Origin: Bacteroidales bacterium
GTDB taxonomy: Bacteria > Bacteroidota > Bacteroidia > Bacteroidales > Tenuifilaceae
DNA length: 64,000 bases
Direction: 5' to 3'
Assembly: GCA_028708425.1 (NCBI GenBank)
Contig: JAQVYY010000014.1
Coordinates: 1 to 64,000, forward strand
Shown: piece by piece, positions 25,444 through 33,574 of the stretch
Layout of the letters: every line of letters starts with the position of its first letter
How positions within the stretch are numbered: position 1 is the stretch's first letter
The notes under the pieces: generated by a model
The model's input: only the letters and a program-made list of their open reading frames with translations
What the model was told of the DNA's origin: nothing
The model's database searches: none
Translations under genes and position numbers: made by a program

Positions 25444-26745
25444 ATGCTTCGTAAGAGGCTCATAATCCTTTCGGTTTTTTTGATTACCTCCACGTTTTTT
25501 TGGCAATGCATATCGCCCCCAGACTACCTAGGGGGCGATTTATTGCCTTCGCAAGACTTGCTTCATGTTAAAACCGATACCTCCTTTCAGCTTACCGCAT
25601 ATACCTATAATTACGATTCAATAAACACAACCTACTTCTCAACAGCCATCCTGGGCGAAACCTACAATCCCGTTTTTGGTAGAACAAAGGCTCAGTTCCT
25701 TACCCAGCTCTATCTCGCTAGCACTGGATATTCCTTTGGAACGAACCCAAGTATCGACTCGGCTTTTCTATATATATCCCTAACCGATAAGCTGGGAAAC
25801 GAACCCATTAGCGTTGGTGTTTACGAGCTTGCTGACTCGCTAGAATATGATGTGGCGTACAACGGCATTGGCAATATTGATAAGTTTATTAGCGACATAA
25901 AAATTGGCGGCATACTTACTCCATACAATGGAGATGAAGATTTACTAAAAATACCCATAGATCAGGGCTGGATACAACAAAAATTTTTCGAGGCGAGCCA
26001 AAACGATACAGCTATTTTTAGTGATCAGAGCAACTTCTTAAAACACTTTTACGGCATATATGTTAAAACTGAAGACTCTTTTCCCTCCTTTGCAAAGGGT
26101 ATGTATATGTTTAACCTTAACAATGCTAGCTCAAAACTATCCGTTTACTATAAAAACGACGATCAGGAAGACGGCTCGGATGATACCAATATAACTTTTT
26201 CGCTATCATTTAATGATTATTTAGCACGTTTTAACCATTTTCAACACGACCATAGTGCTGCTGACCCTGCGTTGGCAATAAGCTTTAGCCCTGACGAAAA
26301 CACCCAAGACTCAGTGTTTTACATTAAGGGTCTAGGGTCATCAAGGGGGAAAATTGTACTGAACGATATTCAACAATGGGTAGATCAAATGCCCATTGGC
26401 ATTAACCGAGCTGAACTTAGGCTCGAACTCGAAGAGCACCAAAATATGCCTGCCGATTCGTTACTTCGCAGCATCGTTCTTTATACAGAGAAAGATAGTG
26501 TCCGAACCTATCTTATCGACCTGCTGCTTGATCAGGGAATTTTTGATGGAAACTATAAAAAAAGTAAAAAGTATTACTCGTTCAACATTACCAACTATTT
26601 ACAAACGTTACTAAACAACCCCGACGAGGAGGCCGCTTTCTATATTGAACCTGCATCCGCATATGTAAATCCCTACGGTGCGGTAATTCGTTCATGGAAT
26701 CATAGTCAGCGAATGAAATTAATTATTACCTACACAAAACTTTAA
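25444..26745 (+). CDS. DUF4270 family lipoprotein
   Basis: The protein has a short hydrophobic leader ending in STFFWQC, with Cys22 as the likely lipidated residue. It then has the DUF4270 start PPDYLGGDLLPSQDLL and GETYNPVFGRTKAQFLTQLYL (split as GETYNPVFGRT and KAQFLTQLYL). It is probably anchored in the outer membrane. Function is not known. It lies 19 bases after the synthase-like gene and 5 bases before glmS, suggesting one transcript. The ATG at 25444 is chosen because it places the leader peptide at the start. Confidence 0.82.
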   Translation: MLRKRLIILSVFLITSTFFWQCISPPDYLGGDLLPSQDLLHVKTDTSFQLTAYTYNYDSINTTYFSTAILGETYNPVFGRTKAQFLTQLYLASTGYSFGTNPSIDSAFLYISLTDKLGNEPISVGVYELADSLEYDVAYNGIGNIDKFISDIKIGGILTPYNGDEDLLKIPIDQGWIQQKFFEASQNDTAIFSDQSNFLKHFYGIYVKTEDSFPSFAKGMYMFNLNNASSKLSVYYKNDDQEDGSDDTNITFSLSFNDYLARFNHFQHDHSAADPALAISFSPDENTQDSVFYIKGLGSSRGKIVLNDIQQWVDQMPIGINRAELRLELEEHQNMPADSLLRSIVLYTEKDSVRTYLIDLLLDQGIFDGNYKKSKKYYSFNITNYLQTLLNNPDEEAAFYIEPASAYVNPYGAVIRSWNHSQRMKLIITYTKL

Positions 26746-26750
26746 ATACT

Positions 26751-28586
26751 ATGTGCGGAATTGTAGCCTATAACGGCAGTAGAGATGCCTATGGCGTTAT
26801 TATAAATGGCCTTAAACGCCTAGAGTACAGAGGGTACGACTCAGCCGGCATTTGTCTTGTTGATAATGATGTTATGCTTTACAAACAAAAGGGTAAAGTA
26901 TCAGATCTTGAAAAACACATCGGCACCAGACCAACAGGAGGAACAATTGGTATTGGACACACCCGTTGGGCAACACATGGTGAACCCAACAACGAAAATG
27001 CTCACCCACATGCCTCAATGAATGGTAAGTTCATTATTATTCACAACGGAATAATTGAAAACTATGGACATCTAAAAACCAAGCTTGAACGCAGAGGGTA
27101 TAGGTTTGAATCCGATACCGATACAGAGATACTGGTTAACCTTATTGAGTACATATACCAAAAGGGAAATATTACCGCCGAGATTGCTGTGCGCCTAGCC
27201 CTTACAAAGGTTGTGGGAGCCTATGGCATTGTTGTTATTTGTCGCGACGAACCAGATACCCTCATTGCCGCTCGCAAGGGGAGCCCGCTGGTTATTGGAG
27301 TTGGCGAAAAGGAATATTTTGTTGCTTCCGATGCAACACCAATAGTTGAATTCACAAACAGCGTTATCTTTCTTAATGATAACGATGTGGCAATAATCAA
27401 AAAAAACGAGCTGTCTCTTAAAACCATTATGAACGAGGCTCTCGAACCTCGCATTCAAACACTAGATTTAGACCTAGAAGAGATTGAAAAAAATGGTTTC
27501 GACCATTTTATGCTCAAAGAAATATTTGAACAGCCCCGAAGCATAGGCGATACGTTCCGCGGACGAATATCTGCCGACCATAAAAGTATTCATCTTGGCG
27601 GTCTATTCGAAGTTTTACCCCGACTAGTAAAGGCGAAGCGTATTATAATAATTGGTTGCGGAACATCGTGGCATGCGGCCCTGGTTGGCGAGTACCTGCT
27701 TGAGGAGTTTGCTCGGATTTCTGTAGAAGTTGAGTACGCTTCAGAATTCAGATACCGAAATCCAATTATTCATAAGGATGATATTATTATTGCCATTAGC
27801 CAAAGTGGCGAAACCGCTGATACTTTAGCTGCTATTAGACTAGCACATGAGGCAGGTGCCATGGTTTTAGGTATTTGTAACGTTGTGGGTTCGAGTATTC
27901 CCCGCGAAACCGATGCGGGTGTTTATACACACGCTGGGCCAGAAATTGGGGTAGCTTCAACTAAAGCATTTACGGCCCAGGTTACTGTACTAACCCTAAT
28001 GGCAATGCTCTTAGGACGCGAACGTAATAATATTACTCAGCAAAGATATGAGCTGCTTATAAGCGAAATGGTTGCTGTACCTCTTAAAATAGAGAAGATA
28101 CTAGAGTCAAACGAAAAGATTAAGGAGATTTCGAACATATTTAAAGACGCCACAAACTTCCTATATCTAGGTAGAGGGTACTTCTTCCCTGTAGCCCTCG
28201 AAGGGGCGCTTAAACTTAAAGAAATTTCGTACATACATGCCGAGGGGTATCCGGCTGCCGAAATGAAACACGGCCCAATTGCTCTAATCGACAAAAATAT
28301 GCCGGTTGTGGTTATTGCACCTCACGACAACAGCTACGATAAGGTGGTAAGCAACGTACAAGAGGTAAAGGCTCGTAAAGGGATTGTTATTGCAATTGTT
28401 ACCGAGGGTGATGAAGTTATTAAATCGATGGCCGACCATGTAATTGAAATTCCAAAAGCCAGTGAAATTGTTGAAACCCTACTTGCTGTAATACCACTAC
28501 AATTACTTGCGTACCACATTGCTCTACTACGTGGATGTAACGTTGATCAACCCCGAAATTTAGCAAAATCGGTTACCGTAGAATAG
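26751..28586 (+). CDS. glmS: glutamine--fructose-6-phosphate aminotransferase (isomerizing)
   Basis: The 611-residue enzyme makes glucosamine 6-phosphate, the entry to amino sugars for peptidoglycan and lipid A. Cys2 (MCGIVAYNGS) is the glutaminase nucleophile. The GATase domain spans about residues 1-220 and contains HTRWATHGEP. Two SIS domains follow, with GCGTSWHAA, SQSGETADT and the C-terminal DQPRNLAKSVTVE. It is the last gene of a short operon; the DUF2461 gene follows after 6 bases. Confidence 0.97.
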   Translation: MCGIVAYNGSRDAYGVIINGLKRLEYRGYDSAGICLVDNDVMLYKQKGKVSDLEKHIGTRPTGGTIGIGHTRWATHGEPNNENAHPHASMNGKFIIIHNGIIENYGHLKTKLERRGYRFESDTDTEILVNLIEYIYQKGNITAEIAVRLALTKVVGAYGIVVICRDEPDTLIAARKGSPLVIGVGEKEYFVASDATPIVEFTNSVIFLNDNDVAIIKKNELSLKTIMNEALEPRIQTLDLDLEEIEKNGFDHFMLKEIFEQPRSIGDTFRGRISADHKSIHLGGLFEVLPRLVKAKRIIIIGCGTSWHAALVGEYLLEEFARISVEVEYASEFRYRNPIIHKDDIIIAISQSGETADTLAAIRLAHEAGAMVLGICNVVGSSIPRETDAGVYTHAGPEIGVASTKAFTAQVTVLTLMAMLLGRERNNITQQRYELLISEMVAVPLKIEKILESNEKIKEISNIFKDATNFLYLGRGYFFPVALEGALKLKEISYIHAEGYPAAEMKHGPIALIDKNMPVVVIAPHDNSYDKVVSNVQEVKARKGIVIAIVTEGDEVIKSMADHVIEIPKASEIVETLLAVIPLQLLAYHIALLRGCNVDQPRNLAKSVTVE

Positions 28587-28592
28587 TTTTTT

Positions 28593-29273
28593 ATGTCGAA
28601 TATAAAGCCCGAAACCCTATTGTTTTTGTCCGATTTAAAAGACAACAACAACAGGGTTTGGTTTAACGGTAACAAGGACAGGTACGATAAAGCAAAAGAA
28701 AACTTTTCTGAATTTATACAGCATATCATCAATCAATTGGCTTCAATCGATCCATCAATTGGAATGATAACACCAAAAGATTGCGTATTCAGAATTTTTC
28801 GCGACCTACGATTCACGCCCGATAAGAGCCCATACAAAAACCATATGGGGGCATATATTGCAAGGGGTGGGCGCAAAAACCACTGGGCTGGGTACTATAT
28901 TCACATCGAACCCAATGGCTCATTCGTTTCGGGGGGAATACACAAACCACAAAGCAAAATCATTAGAAGCATTAGGAAAGATATGGATTTTTATTCCGAT
29001 ACTTTTCTTCAACTGGTTAATAATCCTGACTTTAAAAAAACATTCTCCAGCTTAGGCTCCAATAGCCTAAAAAAAATTCCCGCAGGCTTCTCGTCCGACT
29101 CTAAAGTCGCCCATTATCTTAAGCTAAAAGAGATAACCCCGATGCATGCACTTAACGATAACGATATACTTTCGCAAAACCTTGTAGATAGCATTATACA
29201 CATCTTTTGCAAAATGCAACCACTTGTTGCATTCATAAACAGGGCCATTGAGGCTGCATACTCCGAACAGTAA
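28593..29273 (+). CDS. DUF2461 domain protein
   Basis: The 226-residue soluble protein matches the DUF2461 family: LLFLSDLKDNNNRVWFNGNKDRYDKAK at the start (split as LLFLSDLKDNNNRVW and FNGNKDRYDKAK), RIFRDLRFTPDKSPYKNHMG in the middle and GYYIHIEPNGSFVSGG. Function is unknown. It starts 6 bases after glmS. A shortened palindromic element begins 4 bases after its stop codon. Confidence 0.82.
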   Translation: MSNIKPETLLFLSDLKDNNNRVWFNGNKDRYDKAKENFSEFIQHIINQLASIDPSIGMITPKDCVFRIFRDLRFTPDKSPYKNHMGAYIARGGRKNHWAGYYIHIEPNGSFVSGGIHKPQSKIIRSIRKDMDFYSDTFLQLVNNPDFKKTFSSLGSNSLKKIPAGFSSDSKVAHYLKLKEITPMHALNDNDILSQNLVDSIIHIFCKMQPLVAFINRAIEAAYSEQ

Positions 29274-29276
29274 TTC

Positions 29277-29370
29277 TAACCCCAATTATTCGTTCTAATA
29301 ATTGGGGCTAGGTCGGGGTAACCCGCATTCGCGTTCATCTTTTACAAATTTGATGAATAATGCGGGCTAA
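29277..29370 (+). repeat. TTAA-ended palindromic element, short copy 5
   Basis: Only 94 bases. Both terminal hairpins are present (CCCAATTATTC arm at the left, GATGAATAATGCGGG at the right), but about 50 bases of the middle are missing. It shows that the ends can persist without the core. Confidence 0.82.
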
Positions 29371-29458
29371 CAAATCGCAACACCAAGCTAAATAAGCTCA
29401 ACAAAAACCTATTTCTTGCGTTTCGCAAAAAAGAAATAGTTCATTGTTTACAAATACC

Positions 29459-29466
29459 TATATTTG
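29459..29466 (+). promoter_or_regulatory. candidate -7 box before rbfA
   Basis: TATATTTG matches TAnnTTTG and lies 22 bases upstream of the rbfA ATG. The -33 region is not clear. Confidence 0.5.
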
Positions 29467-29488
29467 CATTAAATAAAAAAGTAGTAAG

Positions 29489-29827
29489 ATGGAAGGAACA
29501 AGATTAAGCAAGGTTTCACGTCAAATCCAAAAGGATTTAGGCGAGATATTTTTGCACCAATCCAAAACGGTTTTTCGGGGAAAAATGATTACCGTTACAA
29601 CCGTTAGGGTAAGCCCCGACCTGGGTATAGCCAAGGTTTATGTCAGCATTTTCCCTACTAACGATAAAGAAAAAATTCTCGAGCTTATAAGGCTGCATAC
29701 TAAATCTATTCGGTATGAACTTGGGCAACGAATTAAAAACCAAATGCGCATTGTGCCCGACCTTTCTTTTTATATTGATGACTCGCTAGACTATATTGAG
29801 AACATTGACCGACTGCTTAAGGATTAA
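29489..29827 (+). CDS. rbfA: 30S ribosome-binding factor A
   Basis: The 112-residue KH-like protein aids late maturation of the 16S rRNA 5' end in the small subunit. Family features are RLSKVSRQIQKDLGEIF at the start, VRVSPDLGIAKVYVSIFP in the middle and the C-terminal RIVPDLSFYIDDSLDYIENI. It has its own promoter-like site. The methyltransferase gene follows 3 bases after the stop. Confidence 0.93.
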   Translation: MEGTRLSKVSRQIQKDLGEIFLHQSKTVFRGKMITVTTVRVSPDLGIAKVYVSIFPTNDKEKILELIRLHTKSIRYELGQRIKNQMRIVPDLSFYIDDSLDYIENIDRLLKD

Positions 29828-29830
29828 ACC

Positions 29831-30604
29831 ATGATAGAACATATTGTTTCCATGGTAAGCCGCTTTGTACCTCGGCATCAGCTTCATCGCTTTGCGGGGA
29901 CAATACTGAAAATTGTGGGCGTTTTTTACCTTGGAAACAAATTTACAGACCCCATAAGCGGAAAATCGTACCGAAAACTTCTACCCTACGGGCGTATTGT
30001 CTCCAGAAAAAATGCCCTTGCCCCCCACTCTATGTCGCTTGAACGGCATAGACTAATTTGGCTTTACCTAAAGGAAAGAACAGATTTTTTTACAGAAAAA
30101 AATAGGGTGCTACACATTGCACCCGAATATTGCTTTATTAAAAGATTTGCCAAGTTACCCAACATCGACTATGTTACAGCCGACCTAAACTCACCATGGG
30201 CCAAAATTAAGCTCGATATTCAGGATATGCCCCTACCCGATAACTCTTTTGATGTTATTCTTTGTAATCACGTGCTCGAGCATGTACCTGATGACGCAAA
30301 AGCGATGTCGGAACTGTATAGAGTAATGAAACCCTTCGGGTTTGGAATTTTTCAGATCCCCATTAACACCAGTTTAAATCAAACCTTGGAGGATAAAACC
30401 ATTAATACGCCCGCGCTTCGAGAATTACATTACGGGCAGCGCGACCACCTACGGCTATACGGACAAGACTATCCCCAAAAACTTAGGGATGCGGGTTTTA
30501 TAGTTACCGAGGATAACTTCGTAAACTCTCTGCCCAAGGAGCTAGTTACTCGTTACGCCTTACCTACAAGCGAAACTATATATCTCTGTGTAAAACCTGG
30601 CTAA
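29831..30604 (+). CDS. class I SAM-dependent methyltransferase
   Basis: The 257-residue protein has a methyltransferase core. Motif I reads VLHIAPEYCF, motif II YVTADLN and motif IV FDVILCNHVLEHVPDD, followed by ELYRVMKPFGFGIFQIPI. The N-terminal RKLLPYGRIVSRKNALAPHS includes a segment that suggests a substrate-binding extension. The substrate is unknown. It is tightly placed between rbfA and the permease gene, so all three may be co-transcribed. Confidence 0.82.
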   Translation: MIEHIVSMVSRFVPRHQLHRFAGTILKIVGVFYLGNKFTDPISGKSYRKLLPYGRIVSRKNALAPHSMSLERHRLIWLYLKERTDFFTEKNRVLHIAPEYCFIKRFAKLPNIDYVTADLNSPWAKIKLDIQDMPLPDNSFDVILCNHVLEHVPDDAKAMSELYRVMKPFGFGIFQIPINTSLNQTLEDKTINTPALRELHYGQRDHLRLYGQDYPQKLRDAGFIVTEDNFVNSLPKELVTRYALPTSETIYLCVKPG

Positions 30605-30614
30605 CATATAAACC

Positions 30615-31850
30615 ATGAACTTCCCCCTGTATATTGCTCGTCGTTATCTTTTCGCAAAAAAATCGCATAATATTATAAATATTATTTCAATAATATCGGT
30701 AATTGCTATGGCAACCGGGGTTATGGCGCTGGTTGTGGTACTCTCTGTTTATAATGGCTTCGATTCGCTAATTCAAAATATGTACTCCTATGTCGACACG
30801 GACATGAAGATATCGGTGGTCGAAGGCAAAACATTTCCCGATAGCCTACAAAAGCTACATAGCATACGCAACCACCCATCGGTTCTAGTATTTTCTGAGG
30901 TTGTTGAGGAAAACGCTATCTTCAAATATCGAAACAAGCAGCATATTGGCACCATAAAGGGGGTTAGCCGCAACTATAAGGAACAAACCGGTATCGACTC
31001 AATGCTTATCGACGGTGAATTCCTGCTATGGCGGGGAAGCCAGCCCATGGCTGTAATGGGCCATGGGGTTGCCATTTACCTCAACGCGAATTTGGCTCAC
31101 TTCGATGCCCTTGAAATTTACATGCCCCGAAGAGGGTATATTCCCAGCATAACTTCGGCATCGGCCTTTACCTCAAAAGCCATAATGCCCTCGGGAGTTT
31201 TTGCTATTGAGCAGGAGTTTGATACACAGTACGTTCTTGCCCCTATCGAATTTGTCCGAGAGATGCTTAGCTACGACAATCAGATTACCTCAATTGAAAT
31301 CAAGCTAAAACCCGAGGCCAACCACAAAAAAGTACAACAAGATTTTCAAAATATTTTAGGCGATGATTTTAATGTTCAAAACAGGTATCAGCAAAACGAA
31401 TCGCTCTATCGCACCATGAAATCCGAGAAATTGGTCATAGGTCTAATTCTCACGCTAATTCTTATAATCGCCTCGTTTAACATAGTGGGAACCCTATCGA
31501 TGTTGATTATTGAAAAACGAAAAGATGCAGAAACCCTACGAAGCCTTGGGGCCAATAAAAATACTATTCAGAACATCTTTTTAGCCGAAGGAGTACTCAT
31601 TTCCATGGCTGGAACTATTATCGGAGCGGCATTGGGAATCCTCATTTGCTGGTTACAAATTAAGTTTGGCATTGTAAAGCTACAGGGATCAGGGCAATTT
31701 ATTATTGATGCCTACCCTGTTGATATACAACCCCTAGATATTACATTAATTCTGATTCTAGTTTTCACTATCGGCCTACTGGCCGCTCGTTTCCCTGTAC
31801 GAATAATTACCAACCGAATTCTATCACAACAAAACATTGGCAACCACTAA
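30615..31850 (+). CDS. LolC/LolE-type ABC transporter permease
   Basis: The 411-residue protein has one N-terminal membrane segment (about residues 20-45: IISIISVIAMATGVMALVVV), a large periplasmic domain, and three C-terminal segments of the FtsX type. SFNIVGTLSMLIIEKRKDAETLRSLGAN (split as SFNIVGTLSMLII and EKRKDAETLRSLGAN) is the family signature. It likely works in lipoprotein release from the inner membrane, together with an ATPase encoded elsewhere. The next gene encodes a peptide-type ATPase that is probably not its partner. Confidence 0.85.
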   Translation: MNFPLYIARRYLFAKKSHNIINIISIISVIAMATGVMALVVVLSVYNGFDSLIQNMYSYVDTDMKISVVEGKTFPDSLQKLHSIRNHPSVLVFSEVVEENAIFKYRNKQHIGTIKGVSRNYKEQTGIDSMLIDGEFLLWRGSQPMAVMGHGVAIYLNANLAHFDALEIYMPRRGYIPSITSASAFTSKAIMPSGVFAIEQEFDTQYVLAPIEFVREMLSYDNQITSIEIKLKPEANHKKVQQDFQNILGDDFNVQNRYQQNESLYRTMKSEKLVIGLILTLILIIASFNIVGTLSMLIIEKRKDAETLRSLGANKNTIQNIFLAEGVLISMAGTIIGAALGILICWLQIKFGIVKLQGSGQFIIDAYPVDIQPLDITLILILVFTIGLLAARFPVRIITNRILSQQNIGNH

Positions 31851-31867
31851 GGCAAAAAAATACCTCA

Positions 31868-33574
31868 ATGAGCAAAGCATCTGCAATCGAAAACATTCTG
31901 GAGGTAACGAATCTATCCATTGCATTTGGCTTATCGCACGTACTACAAAATCTTACGTTCTCGCTAAAATCGGGTGAGTCGCTAGGCATTGTGGGAGAAT
32001 CAGGATCGGGCAAATCGATTACTGCGCTCAGCCTTATGGGGCTACTCCCCCCTGGGGCAATAGCTGCCAATGGTGCTGCTAATTTGAACCTACCCAATGA
32101 AAATACGGTTAACCTTATTGGCCTACATGCCGACAGGCATAAGCGTTTACGGGGTAAACATTTGGCCATGATTTTTCAAGAACCAATGACCTCCCTAAAC
32201 CCTTCGATGCGATGCGGAAAACAGGTTGAGGAAGCTATTGCTATCCACCATAAATTATCAAAAAAACAGCTAAAAGGTAAGTGCATATCATTATTTAACG
32301 AGGTGCAAATAGCTGAAGCAGAAAAGGTTTATAAAAGTTATCCATTTGAGCTTAGCGGTGGACAAAAGCAGCGTGTAATGATTGCCATGGCGTTGGCCGG
32401 AAACCCATCAATCCTAATTGCCGATGAACCTACAACAGCCCTTGATGTAACCGTTCAGAAAGAGATAATTGGTTTGCTTAACAGTATTGTTGAAAAAAGG
32501 GGTATGAGCCTTATTTTTATAAGCCACGATTTGGGCGTAATTGCTGAGGTAACTAATCGCATACTCGTTTTAAAAGATGGTGAGCTGGTTGAGCAAGGGC
32601 TAACATCGCAAATTTTACTATCGCCACAACATCCTTACACACAGGGGTTAATGGCTTGTAAGCCCCCGCTTAACAAACGCCCTAAGGTTCTACCAACCGT
32701 TCAGCAATACCTCAGTGGCGATAATATGACGTGCATTCCAGAGCAAAACATAGACAAAGAAAACAGGCGTATATACTCAAACCAACCCATACTCAACGTT
32801 GATAGTATTAATGTTGAATTTATTACAAAACGCAATTTTTTTGGTCGTACAGCTCGTTCGTTTAAGGCGGTTAACAACCTATCATTTAACCTTTTTCCCA
32901 ATGAAACTTTAGGCTTAGTTGGCGAATCGGGTTGTGGAAAAACAACGCTTGGCAGAGCAATACTAGGGCTTACGCCCTATGTGTCGGGCAATATTCTGTA
33001 TAAAGGGAGTAACATCAAAAGTTTTAGCAAAACCCAAATGGCTCAGTTTAGACAGGATGTTCAGCTTATTTTTCAGGATCCTTACTCATCGCTTAACCCT
33101 CGGCTTACCGTAGGCGAAGCAATAATGGAGCCCATCGAATTTTACGGACTCACCGAATCAAAACAAGCAAGACAGAAGAAAGCCGAAGCGCTTATTGAAC
33201 GTGTGTCGTTACCACCTAACAGCTTTTATCGTTATCCGCATGAGTTTTCGGGAGGTCAACGGCAGCGTGTAGGCATTGCCCGCGCCCTAGCGGTAAACCC
33301 TAAAGTGCTAGTCTGTGATGAGATGGTTTCTGCCCTCGATGTTTCGGTTCAGGCTCAAATACTAAATCTTCTGAACCAAATAAAAAAAGATTTTGGCCTA
33401 TCCTACATCTTTATATCGCACGACCTATCGGTGGTAAAATATATGAGCAACAGGATACTGGTTATGCAAGAAGGAAACATAGTGGAATCGGGCATTGCCG
33501 ATAGGGTGTACGCCTCGCCATCATCGGAATACACAAAGAGACTTATTAGCTCAATACCTGGGCGTAACAGCTAG
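31868..33574 (+). CDS. ABC transporter ATPase with two fused nucleotide-binding domains (DppD-DppF/YejF type)
   Basis: The 568-residue protein fuses two oligopeptide-type ATPase domains. The first has Walker A GESGSGKS and signature LSGGQKQR. The second has GESGCGKT and FSGGQRQR, with QDPYSSLNPR between them. Such fusions energise peptide or microcin uptake permeases. No permease or binding-protein gene of that type is adjacent. Its stop codon shares the bases CTAG with the stop of the convergent PBP1A gene. Confidence 0.9.
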   Translation: MSKASAIENILEVTNLSIAFGLSHVLQNLTFSLKSGESLGIVGESGSGKSITALSLMGLLPPGAIAANGAANLNLPNENTVNLIGLHADRHKRLRGKHLAMIFQEPMTSLNPSMRCGKQVEEAIAIHHKLSKKQLKGKCISLFNEVQIAEAEKVYKSYPFELSGGQKQRVMIAMALAGNPSILIADEPTTALDVTVQKEIIGLLNSIVEKRGMSLIFISHDLGVIAEVTNRILVLKDGELVEQGLTSQILLSPQHPYTQGLMACKPPLNKRPKVLPTVQQYLSGDNMTCIPEQNIDKENRRIYSNQPILNVDSINVEFITKRNFFGRTARSFKAVNNLSFNLFPNETLGLVGESGCGKTTLGRAILGLTPYVSGNILYKGSNIKSFSKTQMAQFRQDVQLIFQDPYSSLNPRLTVGEAIMEPIEFYGLTESKQARQKKAEALIERVSLPPNSFYRYPHEFSGGQRQRVGIARALAVNPKVLVCDEMVSALDVSVQAQILNLLNQIKKDFGLSYIFISHDLSVVKYMSNRILVMQEGNIVESGIADRVYASPSSEYTKRLISSIPGRNS

